Of a DNA stretch of 64,000 bases, positions 11,731 through 23,340 are shown piece by piece. The notes beneath the pieces were generated by a model. That model was given only the letters and a program-made list of their open reading frames with translations, had not been told where the DNA came from and did no database searches. The DNA is from Aralia elata. Lineage: Eukaryota; Streptophyta; Magnoliopsida; Apiales; Araliaceae. The stretch's first letter is position 1; the number at the start of each line of letters is the position of its first letter. The stretch spans positions 19,649,206 through 19,713,205 of the forward strand of contig CM068388.1 of assembly GCA_034770075.1 (NCBI GenBank), given 5' to 3'. The position numbers were made by a program, and so were the translations under genes.

Positions 11731-12539
11731 CATTAGAGGGCTTAAGCCGCGTTCAAGTCTTGATGCTATCCTATCCTTTAAAATTCCTGAATGTGTATGT
11801 GCGTGCGACATTTTGACCTGTTTTACTTATTGTTGTGTGAATGTGTGTTTTTGTCCAATAAATGAATGATTTGAATGTAATTGCTTTACTTCAAAGTAAT
11901 CATATGCATACGGTGAGGACGATGAATGTGAATGCATGTTGAGAGTGTACCTCCTCCTGAGGCGAACCTGTCGGTTGCTTATTACTGGACTCGAAGGGGC
12001 TGCTCCCCGGAGATGGCTCAGGAAACGCACCACCCAAATCCGCTCCAATCGAAAGGATTCAGACGAGTAGATTGCGAAGATTTGGGGACCTTCATGCCGA
12101 AAAGCCCGCGAGAGTAACCCTAGGGTAGGTCAGCCTCTGATAAACCTAACGAAAGGGAAGCTTCTTCATGCCCTTTTATCGTTCAGTCAAATAAATAAAT
12201 GTCATGCAAATGGCATACAACTGTCATGCCATCATCATCGTAATAAATATGTCCTGTATCATGTGATTGCATCACCTGCACATATAAAGAGAATACTGAC
12301 ATGGTTTTTGCAGGAGGGCAATCCGTGCCACGTAGCAAGGTTTTCTAAAAACTTCCAAATACTATCCTGTCATCAAACACTGACCTTGTTTTGCAGGATA
12401 AGATTAAGAGAACCATGAAAGCGTGGCATAACGATCACAAAGAACCCGGAGTAGGGGCATATTCGACCACACAAAAAAAGGGGGAAAAAGAAAAAGAAAA
12501 AGAAAAAAAAAAGAATAAAAAAAGAATAAAAATCAGGCA

Positions 12540-12935
12540 TCAGTGTTGACATGCATCTGCCAATTTGTAGCCGGCACAGTACTAAACTACGGCCCTTGTT
12601 TGTTTGGTGAGATTGCCCCTAGTACCCAACTGAGAGGCCATAAAGTCCATACTCCATCCATCCAAATGGCAAAAGCCGGTAGCCATGAAATTACCGTTCT
12701 GCCACTCCAACAATACGGCCGAATGCGAGGGATGCATCCTAGGACTGAGATTAGCCCTGGGAATTGCGGCACAGACTTGTCCGGCCTATGAGGATCAGAT
12801 CGGAGAGATCTCCCATAGGGACGCCCTCCCTGAATGGGCTTGGTATCAAAACATTAAGGAGTTCCTTCGAGACAACTCCTCTCCCGAAAATGCAGACCTG
12901 ACCGAGGAAAGAGAATCCAAAGATGGGCAATGAAT
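12540..12935 (+). pseudogene. gypsy RNase H remnant
   Basis: In the plus frame at 12685-12933 the protein reads NNTAECEGCILGLRLALG, matching the second RNase H motif of Tat-lineage gypsy elements (NNTAEYEACILGL). It then jumps to PEWAWYQNIKEFLRDNS, the tether between RNase H and integrase. The first aspartate segment and the DS motif are missing, so the catalytic domain is deleted internally and the enzyme cannot work. An A-rich run of about 50 bases precedes it. Confidence 0.7.
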
Positions 12936-12954
12936 TTCTTCCTAAGCTACGGAA

Positions 12955-13200
12955 CTGCTGAGATATCTGGAAGCCGAAGAAGCCCACAGATTAATGAACG
13001 AAGTACATGGCAATGTGTGCAGAGCCCATATGAGCAGAACACTTTTTGCAAAGAAAAGCGTGTGAACGGGTCGCTACGGGCTAACCATGAAAACTGATTG
13101 CGATACTCATGTCAGGAAATGCCATCAATGTCAGATCCATGCCAATGCGATCCATGCACCTCGTAATGAGCTCCATTGCTTGACCTCGCCGTGGCCAGTT
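12955..13200 (+). pseudogene. gypsy integrase zinc-binding domain remnant
   Basis: The frame reads YLEAEEAHRLMNEVHGNVC, then AHMSRTLFAKK, a stop, then GLTMKTDCDTHVRKCHKCQIH. This matches the HHCC domain of Tat-type integrase (H-x4-H ... CxKCQxH) and the following H-A-P-x-x-E-L segment. A stop codon inside it and loss of the adjoining core domain show decay. It follows the RNase H remnant in the normal order. Confidence 0.75.
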
Positions 13201-13668
13201 GGACCCTGCAGCACGTGATATCCAGGAAAAGAAAAGTCCCGGAGTATGGCAGTGAATCCCGGCCAGTAGAAGATCAATGGGTTTTAAAATTCTGAGTTTA
13301 TTTCAAATCCCTGCACGCTCATGTCATTTTGTCATGTTCTCCAAAAGGAAGACCATGTGCTGAAATGTTTTATATATATGACGAGCAATTTTGTTTTATG
13401 TCAGGTACCCCGATTTGAGGCACTCTAGCCTGACGAGCAATAGGCCAAATTTGAAGGAAGATCATGATTTTGTATAGAGCTAGATTTCAATCTGATGGGG
13501 ATTGAGCAGGACGAGACAGATATCGACAATACGCCTGGTGAGATCAAATGACGGGTCGAGGGTAAACCCCAAACCCAGTTTAGACCAAACCATCGCCATC
13601 AAACGTCAGAGCCCCTAACGATCACAAAGAACCCGGAGTAGGGGCAAATTCGAACACAAAAAAAAAAG

Positions 13669-13700
<32 letters not shown>

Positions 13701-13701
<1 letters not shown>

Positions 13702-13970
13702 TAGCCAAGTTGTTGAACTTGTATGGAGATATGTTCGCTTGGTCCCGTGGCGACGTGAGTGGATTGTCCACAGACGTTACAGGACATCGACCGCCCATCA
13801 AAGGGGGTTCCGACCCATAAGCAAAAGTTGAGAACGTTGAAGCCTGAATGGAGGATGAAAATAAAGGACGAGATTGTCAAGCGGTTTAAAGCAGGAATCA
13901 TCACGGTGTCTATTTACCCTGAATGACTTTCCGACAGAATCCCAGTACCACAGCCTGGAGGAGAAGTGAG
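13701..13970 (+). pseudogene. gypsy reverse transcriptase N-terminal remnant
   Basis: From about 13705 the translation LLNLYGDMFAWSRGDVSGL resembles the D-V-F-A-W-x-x-x-D-M-P-G-L entry to gypsy reverse transcriptase. After a frame change it continues QKLRTLKPEWRMKIKDEIV and, past a stop, DRIPVPQPGGEVR (family: VPVPKKDGKVR). The palm with the YxDD catalytic site is absent. The text then passes directly into integrase sequence, so RT lies downstream of the integrase zinc domain, which is not the normal gypsy order. Confidence 0.7.
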
Positions 13971-13984
13971 GGGCCACAAAATCT

Positions 13985-14335
13985 GAACGATGCCCTCAAG
14001 GAGGAGATATATGACAAATTCAAGATCAAACATTTTGATTCAGTCGTTTACCGGCCCAAAATGAGTGGGGCAGTGGGGGCTGCAAATAAAACACAAAGAC
14101 AATCATGGGAAGAATGCCCGCCAATCATCGGGGATGGCCGGATTTATTGTCGCTCACCCTGTATGCCTATCGAACCTCAGTTCGCACCTTTGGAGGGGCA
14201 GCCCCTTACGCATCTCCCGGGCATGTGACAAGAGGGTGCGATCCCGAAAATTCAAAATAAACGATTTAGTCCTCAAAAGGATCGCGCCCTGCCAAGACGA
14301 AGCTATGGGGAATTTCGCTTTAAATTAAAGGGAGC
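13985..14335 (+). pseudogene. gypsy integrase core C-terminal remnant
   Basis: The plus frame has FKIKHFDSVVYRPKMSGAV followed by AANK. This corresponds to the integrase segment ending in the third catalytic residue (Y-x-P-x-x-N-G-x-x-E-x-x-N-K); the glutamate position is glycine here. A degraded YAYRTSVRT-type segment (14158-14200) and a FKINDLVLKRIAP segment (14245-14295, the GPY/F-like region) follow in other frames. It ends in an A-rich run at 14344. Confidence 0.65.
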
Positions 14336-14339
14336 CGTC

Positions 14340-16640
14340 ACGAAAAAAAAAAAAAAAATCTCAAAATCAAAAATCAAAAAAAATCCCTCAAACCTTTCAA
14401 CAAGTCAAAGGACCGGATCTGCTGTTAGCCCAGCGAGGTACCGAGGCAACCAGTGTGAGGGAGATCACAAGAAAAGCAACTTAACACTGGGGCATTTGTC
14501 AACTACCCAGGAAATGATGACGTGCAAGTTGGCACCCATGCAACAATCCCATCAACATGCACCATCATCATCAAATGCTACCTTATGTCTTCAATCTTTA
14601 ACGGTACGATCATCTGGCATTTGTCAAGCATAGTTTTCCCGGGATACGATGATCCGCGTGAAAGGGGATTTTATTTGGCTTGATAGGAATCGGATTAATT
14701 TTGACAAGCAACCGTGGAGCACGATCGTGAGTATGATTAGATGAAGAATGCTATTCAACCTTTTGATCGGGTACAAAGCCTTAATTCAAAGCAACGTTTG
14801 CGAGAGAATCGACCTCATATGACGGCCTTCACTTTGCATTTGCACAAACTTCAGTTGTGGGGTATAAAACTATGACGATGTTGATGGCCATTAATACGCA
14901 GTCAGACAGTCAATAATGATCAATATCAAGAAGTCAGACGATAGATGATTATCAAGCTAATGTCTCGAATCGTGGCCTGGGTTATTCGAGTAATTAAGCC
15001 CGAGGGGTGTCTCTACACCTAGTGCCCTAAAGCCATCTGGTTTGGGAGTCGCTGGCCCAACACTCGTTACATGGGTAACTCAGAGCCTAAGAAAACGAGC
15101 ATTACAGTAGAGGAGGCCCGAGCAGATTCGAATCGTGGCATGGGCTACTCGAGTAATTAAGCCTAAGGGGTGTCTCTACATCTGGTACCCTAAAACCGTC
15201 TGGTTTGGGAGTCACCGGCCTAACACTCGCTACATGGGTAACTCAAGCCTAAGAAAACGAATCTTGCGCAAGCTCAAGCAAAGAATGAATGGGGCAGACC
15301 ACCAGCTTGTCTCGAACCGTGGCCTTTGTTACTCGAGTAAATAAACTCGAAGGGGTGTCTGTACACCTAATGCCCCAAAACCGTCTGGTTCGGGAGCCAT
15401 TGGTCCAAAACTCGTTAAATGGGTAACTTTGAAAAGCCTAAGAAAACGAGACAAGTGAAGTGGGCTAATAAAGAGAAGAGATAATACGAAAAAAAAAAAC
15501 TCTCGGCCTTAAACAAGAAGTCATGAAAGAGAAACCCCTACTGAATGCTGCATCGCACAGTGCATTTGTCATATGACGTCAATCCTGCTAAGGACGTTGT
15601 CGAGAATGGAGACAGAGTGCCTTTGACGAGGGAAGGTAGTTCTTTTGAATTCGACCTCACTCACGTACAATGACCATGAATGCTTGAAGGTGTTCTTACG
15701 ATTTCATAATTCGTCAAATAGAAAATCGTCAACTCACGAGGGATTAAAAAAAAAAAAAAACTTCCAATCTAGTACATTCACGGTTCACAACTTGCTAGAT
15801 TGTGCGTGCTTTAACTGCATTTTTGTCGAGATTATAATATCTTTGTGTTGAACTAACACTAACGACCCGAGCCTTCAAGTTTTGGCATTTGTTAGTCATC
15901 TGATATGCAGGATCTTGCAGAGCTGTGGATAATTCAGCACGGTCAACATCGCGAGTTTTCGATAGAAATTCTTGGTAGCGACACGCACCAAGGCAGGGGC
16001 AGTTAAGAATCGTGAAATGAAAGGAAGCTGAATCTGCACAGAACTTCTCGTCATTGGGCCTCTCCCCAATCCTGACTATCACTGCCTCGACATCCAAATG
16101 ATCCACATGCATGAGCATATACAAGGATGATATAATGCGGGACAACAGCATATCGGCCAGCAAAAATGATCAAAAGGCCAAAGAGCCTAACATAGCTGTC
16201 GATCATTGCAGAGAGCAAAACAGACTGCCTCAACTCGATGAAATGAAGACGACCAAGAACAGACAGAGTACTAGTCCAGGGTTGAAGTCTAGAAACTACA
16301 CCTCACGACGAGGCGTGATCCAGTCAAATTTTGGCAAACAGCGACGACTGTCGAATCATATCATTTGACTGAACAGGGGTCATTTCTATCTAAACATATA
16401 TTGTGCACATGCATCTGTCCATAATATATCTGTCAGATCATGCATAACATCTTTTTCATGCATGCAGGTACGATCAAAATGAAAATCTTCAGGAAAGTAC
16501 AAGCACGTCGCTGTCAACCTCACAAATGATCAGAGTGATGGCTTTTGCGGCATGGTACGTGGACGATGTTGGTGGGAGATCCGGGACAGAAGCCGATCAC
16601 ACATCCCACTTCAAGAAATCCCTCAAAATCAGATCAAAAA
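14340..16640 (+). other. non-coding interior of the Tat element with diverged repeats
   Basis: No protein domain is recognisable. Three diverged copies of a unit containing TCGAATCGTGGC, CTCGAGTAATTAAGCC and CGTCTGGTTTGGGAG start near 14966, 15129 and 15313 (spacing 163 and 184 bases). The unit ends with GGGTAACT...CCTAAGAAAACGA. The rest, to 16640, is unique sequence with short A-runs. Confidence 0.6.
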
Positions 16641-16660
16641 AAAAAAAAAAAAACAACAAA

Positions 16661-17035
16661 CCCTGGGAAGGGCTGATATCCACAAAAAGAAAAAAGACAA
16701 AAAACAACAAACCCTGGGAAGGGCTGAGATCCAAGCGAACCACGACAAGATGGTGAGCACCCCTGGGAAGGGCTGATATCCACAAAAAGAAAAAAGACAA
16801 AAAACAACAAACCCTGGGAAGGGCTGAGATCCAAGCGAACCACGACAAGATGGTGAGCACCCCTGGGAAGGGCTGATATCCACCAAAAGAAAAAAGACAA
16901 AAAACAACAAACCCTGGGAAGGGCTGAAATCCACGCGAACCACAACAAGATGGTGAGCACCCCTGGGAAGGGCTGATATCCACAAAAAGAAAAAAGACAA
17001 AAAACAACAAACCCTGGGAAGGGCTGAGATCCAAG
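16661..17035 (+). repeat. 100-bp tandem repeat, about 3.7 copies
   Basis: CCCTGGGAAGGGCTGATATCC recurs at 16661, 16761, 16861 and 16961, an exact 100-base period. A second CCCTGGGAAGGGCTGA copy lies inside each unit, with an A-rich spacer rich in AAAAAGACAAA. Units differ by only a few bases. The array directly precedes the 140-bp array. Confidence 0.95.
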
Positions 17036-18434
17036 ATAACCAACCGGCGACGATAACCGGGGGTTACGAGATGGGTGTCCGGCGACGAAAACCGGCCCCG
17101 ACAAGACAATCGACCGGCGACGATAACCGGCGATTACGGAATGGATGTCCGGCGACGAAAACCGGCTCCGGCAAGATAACCAACCGGCGACGATAACCGG
17201 GGGTTACGAGATGGGTGACCGGCGACGATACCCGGCCCCGACGAGACGATCGACCGGCGGCGATAACCGGCGATTACGGAATGGATGTCCGGCGACGAAA
17301 GCCGGCTCCGACAAGATAACCAACCGGCGACGATAACCGGGGGTTACGAGATGGGTGACCGGCGACGATACCCGGCCCCGACGAGACAATCGACCGGCGA
17401 CGATAACCGGCGATTACGAGATGGATGTCCGGCGACGAAAACCGGCTCCGACAAGATAACCAACCGGCGACGATAACCGGGGGTTACGAGGTGGGTGTCC
17501 GGCGACGAAAACCGGCCCCGACAAGACAATCGACCGGCGACGATAACCGGCGATCACGAGATGGATGTCCGGCGACGAAAACCGGCTCCGACAAGATAAC
17601 CAACCGGCGACGATAACCGGGGGTTACGAGATGGGTGTCCGGCGACGAAAACCGGCCCCGACGAGACAATCGACCGGCGACGATAACCGGCGATTACGAG
17701 ATGGATGTCCAGCGACGAAAATCGGCTCCGACAAGATAACTACCGGCGACGATAACCGGGGGTTATGAGATGGGTGACCGGCGACGATACCCGGCCCCGA
17801 CGAGACAATCGACCGGCGACGATAACCGGCGATTACGAGATGGATGTCCGGCGACGAAAACCGGCTCCGACAAGATAACCAACCGGCGACGATAACCGGG
17901 GGTTACGAGATGGGTGACCGGCGACGATACCCGGCCCCGACGAGACAATCGACCGGCGACGATAACCGGCGATTACGAGATGGATGTCCGGCGACGAAAA
18001 CCGGCTCCGACAAGATAACCAACCGGCGACGATAACCGGGGGTTACGAGATGGGTGACCGGCGACGATACCCGGCCCCGACGAGACAATCGACCGGCGAC
18101 GATAACCGGCGATTACGAGATGGATGTCCGGCGACGAAAACCGGCTCCGACAGGATAACCAACCGGCGACGATAACCGGGGGTTACGAGATGGGTGACCG
18201 GCGACGATACCCGGCCCAAACGAGACAATCGACCGGCGACGATAACCGGCGATTACGAGATGGATGTCCGGCGACAAAAACCGGCTCCGACAAGATAACC
18301 AACCGGCGACGATAACCGGGGGTTACGAGATGGGTGACCGGCGACGATACCCGGCCCCGACGAGACAATTGACCGGCGACGATAACCGGCGATTACGAGA
18401 TGGATGTCCGGCGACGAAAACCGGCTCCGACAAG
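17036..18434 (+). repeat. 140-bp satellite-like array, about 10 copies
   Basis: ATGGATGTCCGGCGAC recurs at 17141, 17281, 17421, 17561, 17701, 17840, 17980, 18120, 18260 and 18400, so the period is 140 (one unit is a base or more shorter). Each unit is two related halves of about 70 bases, one with GGGGGTTACGAGATGGGTG and one with CGGCGATTACGAGATGGATG. CCGGCGACGATAACCGG occurs in both. The array is GC-rich against AT-rich flanks. Degenerate monomer pieces persist at 18680-18775. It sits in the 3' untranslated part of the Tat-type element. Confidence 0.97.
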
Positions 18435-18940
18435 CGGTGACACCTGTAGAATCGTATCAAAAGACTGTACAGGGGTCATTTTTTCATTTTAAATGTTGTG
18501 TCACATGCATTGAATAAGTGATAATTCTGTACGTGATCCATGCAGGTTAGGTGTCAAGGTCCTAGCCTATCAGAGTCAAAAGCAATGGTTGCCAAGAACG
18601 ATGTGCGAGGACGAATTCCAAGGATGCCCTTCAAAGCTAGTCAGGAGAATAACTTCCTTTGATGACAATGGGATGGAATAAGGTGATTACGAGAGGGTTG
18701 ACCGGATATGAGACCCGACATTCACAGGACAATCGACCGGATACGAGACCCGGCGATTACGAGACGAGCGACAGGTTAGGGATTGATGCATTGACACCTT
18801 TACAAATGTGTTGCATGCCTTACATCTTGCGTTACATCATAAGTTGTATGTGTTGCACTGTCATTCTTATGCACTGTCATTCATGCATCGTGTGTCTACT
18901 TCTTTATCATGTTCATTTCATTTAACATTTCATAAACATG
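18435..18940 (+). other. 3' untranslated tail of the Tat element
   Basis: Non-coding sequence between the array and the polypurine tract. It holds degraded satellite half-units (GACCGGATACGAGACCCGG at about 18733) and no recognisable domain. Confidence 0.6.
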
Positions 18941-18955
18941 ATAAAGAGGGGCAGC
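18941..18955 (+). other. polypurine tract of the Tat element
   Basis: ATAAAGAGGGGCAGC directly precedes the 3' LTR. The GAGGGGCAG form is characteristic of Tat/Ogre-type gypsy elements and primes plus-strand DNA synthesis. Confidence 0.8.
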
Positions 18956-21009
18956 TGTAGACACCCAAATTTTGCGCTTCGTATACTAACCGTGACAGGA
19001 GGGCAAAATCGTCAAATGAACCGGCCGGCGGGAGCGAAGGAGCGGGCACAAGGGCGAGCGCCCGATACCACCGCAATGTTTTGGGCAACCCAAGCTTACG
19101 TGGCAATAAGGCCGTCCGAGGCAGGCATTCCCGGATGAGGTGGCACGTCTCCCGAAAATTCCCGGACTGCAGAAAACGAGCCTGTCAGCGAAAACCGACA
19201 TTACGGCACGAAAATCGAGGCGTGGCACGAAAATCGAGAAAGTCAAGCCCGCCAGCCGCGGATAGATCTGCGGCCAAATGAGTGCGCCTTTCTGGAAAGT
19301 CAGATCCCGAAAACCGGGCTGAGTGGCGAGCCAGCTGGCCAGCCGCAGATCCATCTGCGGCCAACCGCAGATAGATCTGCGGCTGGCTCTGGCCAGCCTA
19401 TTTAAGCTCAGCCTCGGACAGCATACAGGAGGTTGGAAAGAATGTGAAGGAAGAAGAATTCTGCAGCAGCAAGAACACGGAAATAGAGAGAAAAAGGAGC
19501 AAATTTTGCAATCAAATAGGAAGAAAAGAGAGGAAAAAAAGAGAGGATTTATATTCTTTGATTTTGATTGTACCAAATATACTCCTTATCTTAGTCAAAT
19601 ACACAAGTTCACATCCATTTGAGATCATTTGCAAGGTGAAAATTCCCTTTGTTCTAGCAATTTATATCATATTGTTTGGTTAAATTAAATGTAGTTTTTC
19701 TTGTATATTGTTGTGGATCTATGGATTGAGGACTATTAGGGAGGGTTCCAATTGGAACGAAATTCTTCCTAATGGCCCGATGATATCCATTTGGTGAATT
19801 TTAGCTCGTTGTAATGATGTATTACGCATAGTTTATTTAGATTGTTATTTTTAGGATCTTGTGGGTGTGTAGCGATTTTGGATGTGAGCCTAGGAGCGCG
19901 ACCCCGTGGTCCAAATCCGATGATGGACATCGTTTGATATATGTAATAAATTCGATGTACCTTTCATTGTAAATATGTAATCGTCGGGCCTTAAAACGAC
20001 GCCAAGGTGAGAATCGTGTTTAAGGCCCCGAAATAGTGAAACTTGTGATTGTAGGCGTTTGAGGTTATTTTGATGGCTTACATGCCCATGAATAGCTCCG
20101 ATGCGTGTTTATGCTCGATTTGATTTATGAGACGAAATTGATTTCAAAGCCAAATGATAAGATCTTCATAAAATCAATCAAACTAGGCTATTAGCATCAC
20201 GAGGTTAATAAATGGGAAATGCTAATGAATGTCGATTCCTATTTGACGAGAAAGCTAAGGAAAATCGTTTTCAAATATCACAAGGAATGATTTTGTCAAA
20301 TAATTGACGTTTTATTAAACCGTTGTGCATAGGGTTAAAGAGATCCTAGAAATTGCCCATCATTCGAGTTACGAAGGCAACGTATAGATCTCGATTCCTA
20401 TTTTGACGAAGGTTTAAAACTCTTGATTTGCCAAAACGACACCTAATGAAAATCTTGCAGTTTTGACAATTAAAATCAGAACCATTCTCATAAAGAATAA
20501 AGCTTTCTCGTGCATGCCGAAAAGACATTCGAAGCGTTCTCAAATTAAAGCACGACTTTTCCTAAAAATCCAAATGATTCTTTCATACAAACTCGCCACA
20601 ACATTCATTAGGCACACACACACACACACGCGCGCGCGCACACGCACACGTTTCATGAATTAAAGGATAGGAAAGCATCAAGATTGCGGTAACCGTGTTT
20701 CACGGAAGTCGGGGGGTGCCTAACACCTTCCCCTCGCTTAAGCAAGCCCCCGAACTCTATGAATCTCGGTTCGCAGACCAATTAATTCGGAGTCACACAT
20801 GAGCCATCAATTTATAAAAAACGAAAATTCGGATGAGTTGGTACATCCACTTCAAATATACCAACTGGCGACTCTGGTTAATTGGCTCATCATAAAAAAC
20901 GATCTTTCAAAACCCCGTCGACATCAATGCCGATCTTTTCCAAAGAATCATTAAATCGAAAGGCTAAAATTGGAAAAGACCAAGAGACGAGAAGAAACCG
21001 GCGTCGACA
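18956..21009 (+). repeat. 3' LTR of the Tat-type element (2054 bp)
   Basis: It matches the 5' LTR at 9636-11710 almost base for base, lacks one 19-bp unit near 19219 and has two fewer bases in the (CA)n(CG)n run near 20632. It ends GGCGTCGACA followed by the target duplication GACAT. Confidence 0.95.
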
Positions 21010-21320
21010 GACATAATTTATTTTGAAAGGTTACTTTAGGTAATATAAAATATCTAACTTTCTCATCATCTCCCATCCCTCTAAATCCTCTCACTTTTGG
21101 GGGGAAAGTTTTGAATCAAAAATGAAATCAATTTTATCTCCAAATCTCTTTCATTCCTCACTAAAAAAAAACTCACAAACATAAGATTTGGATAAATTTT
21201 AACTATTTTTTCTTCCTTTCTCTTCCCTAAAAAAAACACTTACAAACACAATATCAATGTTGGGTTGGGCCCAAATAGTTAGTTTTTTTTTTTTTCCTAT
21301 TCTTATGGAATTTGTGCTTC

Positions 21321-21356
21321 TTTCCTTTCCTTTCCTTTCCTTTCCTTTCCTTTCCT
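21321..21356. repeat. (TTTCC)n microsatellite
   Basis: Seven uninterrupted copies of a TTTCC pentamer. Confidence 0.95.
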
Positions 21357-21605
21357 CTTCAATATGGATTTCTTTTCTTACTTCAATTTGGCCACAAATT
21401 CATCGACATTTTATGTGATAATAATAATTTCTTGAACCTTACAATAAAGTAAAACACATCAATTTACTTAATTAATAATTTAAAGCAACAAAATATTGGG
21501 ATTAAAAATGTATGAAAAATGAGTTTACCAATGATACATCTTGAGTGGATGCATAGTTCACCACTGGTGGTTGCAAAATTTCATTTTGGAATCAACAATC
21601 TGGAG

Positions 21606-21675
21606 TCAAGTGATTATAATAACCACAAAATTGGCACCGCTCAAGTGATTATAATAACCACAAAATTGGCACCGC
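21606..21675. repeat. 35-bp unit repeated twice
   Basis: TCAAGTGATTATAATAACCA and the following ACAAAATTGGCACCGC occur twice head to tail without differences. Confidence 0.9.
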
Positions 21676-21740
21676 TCCCTATTTTGAAACTCGCGATATC
21701 AATTATTAGAGTTGTTATATCCATGACCTCCACCTAGCCT

Positions 21741-23340
21741 TAGTACGATCACACGGACCGTGTTGGGATACTCATCGAATTCAATTTTGAAAAAAAAAAT
21801 TATTATGAAAAGAAAGAGTCCTATTTTTGATAGGAGTATTCTTTTAAAAAAAAATCTGTTTGAAGTAGAAATTTTATTTTGGAAGTGTCCTATTTTCGAC
21901 ATAAATATTTATTCTATGGCTGAATAACACTTTTAATCCTCCAAGTTGCCACCCACTTTTAAAGTCGTCTCTAAAGTCCTTAAAGTGACATTTTTTTGTC
22001 GATTTCATTTTTTTACCCGATTTGGCCTTAACGCTACCCATTTTGACCTAACTCGACCCAGTTTAACCCGACCAGAATATCACCAATTAATTTTTTTTAA
22101 ATCTAAAAAGTTTTAAAATTATTTTTAAAATAATTAGTATTTTAAAATTATTTAAAAAATAATATTTTATTTTAAAATATTAAAAAGAATTATTATTTTC
22201 AATATTTTTAAAAATTATTATTATTATCTAGAAAAAATATTAGAAACTTTAACTTTTTCATAAAATGAGTAAAGTTTCATAAAATATAGATTCAAAAAAA
22301 TTAAATAAGAAAAAAAAACTTTATTTAAAAAAAAGTAGGCTTTTTTTCATTTTTTATGTAAAACTATATTTTCAGGAAAAAAAAAAGTTTATGCCTTTTC
22401 CATTATTATATTATATGTATTCTTAATAATAGACATTTTAAAAACAAAAACTAAAAATAGAAATTAAAATACAAAAAACAGTAAAAGATATATATAAAAA
22501 AATAGATTCAATTTTTATAAAAAAAGAAATTAAAATTTTTAAAAATTATTATTATTTTCAAGAAAAAAATTAGAAAAATTTTCTTTTTAAAAAAATGAGT
22601 ATTGTATAAAATATAGATTCAAAAAAATAAAACTTTATTTTAAGAAAAAAAAGAAATTTTTAGTTTTTTTAAAAATGAGTAAACTTTCTTAAAATATAGA
22701 TTCAAAAAAAGTAAATAAAAAAAACTTTATTTTCATAAAAAAAAATTAATTTTTTTTAAAAGATGTGTAAATTTTCATAAAAATAACTAAGAACTAAAAA
22801 AATTGAAACTTTATTTTTTTTTGAACCTATATTTTATGAAATTTTATTCATTTTTGAAAAAAATAAAAGTTTCTTATATTTTTTATTGAAAATAATAATT
22901 ATTTTTAAAACTTTTTAAAAATTATATTTTTATTTTAAAATATTAAAAAGTAATTATTATTTTAAAAATAATATTTTATTTTAAAATAATAATTATTTTT
23001 AATATATTAAAATAAAATATTATTTTTAAAATAATTATTATTTTAAAAAAAATTAATTGGTGAACTTCTAGTCAGGTTAAACTTGGTTGGGTGAGTCAAA
23101 ATGGGTCAGCTTGGGATCAAATTAGGTAAAAGGAATAAAATCGACAAAAATTGTCACTTCAAGAACCTAATTGACAAAAAATAAACTTAGGGACAACTTT
23201 AAAAGTGAGTGACAACTTGGAGGGTTAAAAATGTCATTGAGCCTTTATTCTATACTAGTCTATAAATAGATTATTATGTTTAATTGTTGCGGTGTACCAC
23301 AAATGCACAACCTAAAATCATGTAGCATCCTAGGAGGGGA
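21741..23340. other. diverged second copy of part of the Mutator-related segment
   Basis: 21760-21917 and 23254-23330, which flank the MITE at 21918-23243, resemble 27640-27790 and 28766-28800. Shared words in order are GATACTCATCGAAT, TCCTATTTTTGATAGGAGTA, AATCTGTTTG, ATATTTATT and ACCTAAAATCATGTAGCAT. These are two paralogous pieces of one old element or gene, each later hit by a different MITE. Confidence 0.6.
21918..23243. mobile_element. Mutator-type MITE with ~190-bp inverted ends
   Basis: The left end GGCTGAATAACACTTTTAAT and the inverted right end GGCTCAATGACATTTTTAAC pair over about 190 bases, with shared CCTCCAAGTTG and ACTTTTAAAGT words. A perfect 10-bp duplication TTTATTCTAT flanks it (21908-21917 and 23244-23253). 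Long inverted ends plus a 9-11-bp duplication are the marks of Mutator-like elements. The centre is almost pure A/T with many TTTTAAAATTA-type inverted words and no coding capacity. Confidence 0.85.

Larger units (their letters stand above)
9636..21009 (+). mobile_element. Non-autonomous Tat/Ogre-type Ty3/gypsy retrotransposon
   Basis: The 11,374-bp element is bounded by two near-identical LTRs and by a perfect 5-bp duplication GACAT (9631-9635 and 21010-21014). After the 5' LTR comes a TGGCGACTCTGCTGGGGA primer site, of the arginine-tRNA type used by Ogre/Tat elements. Before the 3' LTR is the purine tract AAAGAGGGGCAGC. The 7.2-kb interior has only broken pol pieces (RNase H, integrase zinc domain, RT, integrase core, in that unusual order) and then two tandem-repeat arrays. 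By eye the LTRs differ by four substitutions, one 19-bp unit and a microsatellite length change, so insertion is very recent. It must have been moved by proteins from another copy. Confidence 0.9.
21010..21740. other. AT-rich spacer with short tandem repeats
   Basis: It begins with the target duplication GACAT. A (TTTCC)n run is at 21321-21356. A 35-bp unit (TCAAGTGATTATAATAACC...) is repeated twice at 21606-21675. No gene is visible. Confidence 0.6.

Noticed and set aside
15795..16163. Minus-strand 122-codon frame in the Tat element
   Set aside because: No recognisable domain and antisense to the element's direction. Not enough to call it a gene, although antisense frames are known in some Tat elements.
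16597..17109. Minus-strand 170-codon frame with repeated SPSQG and FPG motifs
   Set aside because: It is the complement of the 100-bp tandem array. A 100-base period cycles through all three frames, and three overlapping versions exist. Not a real protein.
17145..18315. Series of overlapping 61-63-codon frames on both strands in the 140-bp array
   Set aside because: The period (140) is not a multiple of three, so the same frame recurs shifted in each unit. These are by-products of a GC-rich tandem repeat and match no protein family I know.
17036..18434. Regularly spaced repeats resembling a CRISPR array
   Set aside because: Units are contiguous tandem copies without unique spacers, in a plant nuclear retrotransposon.
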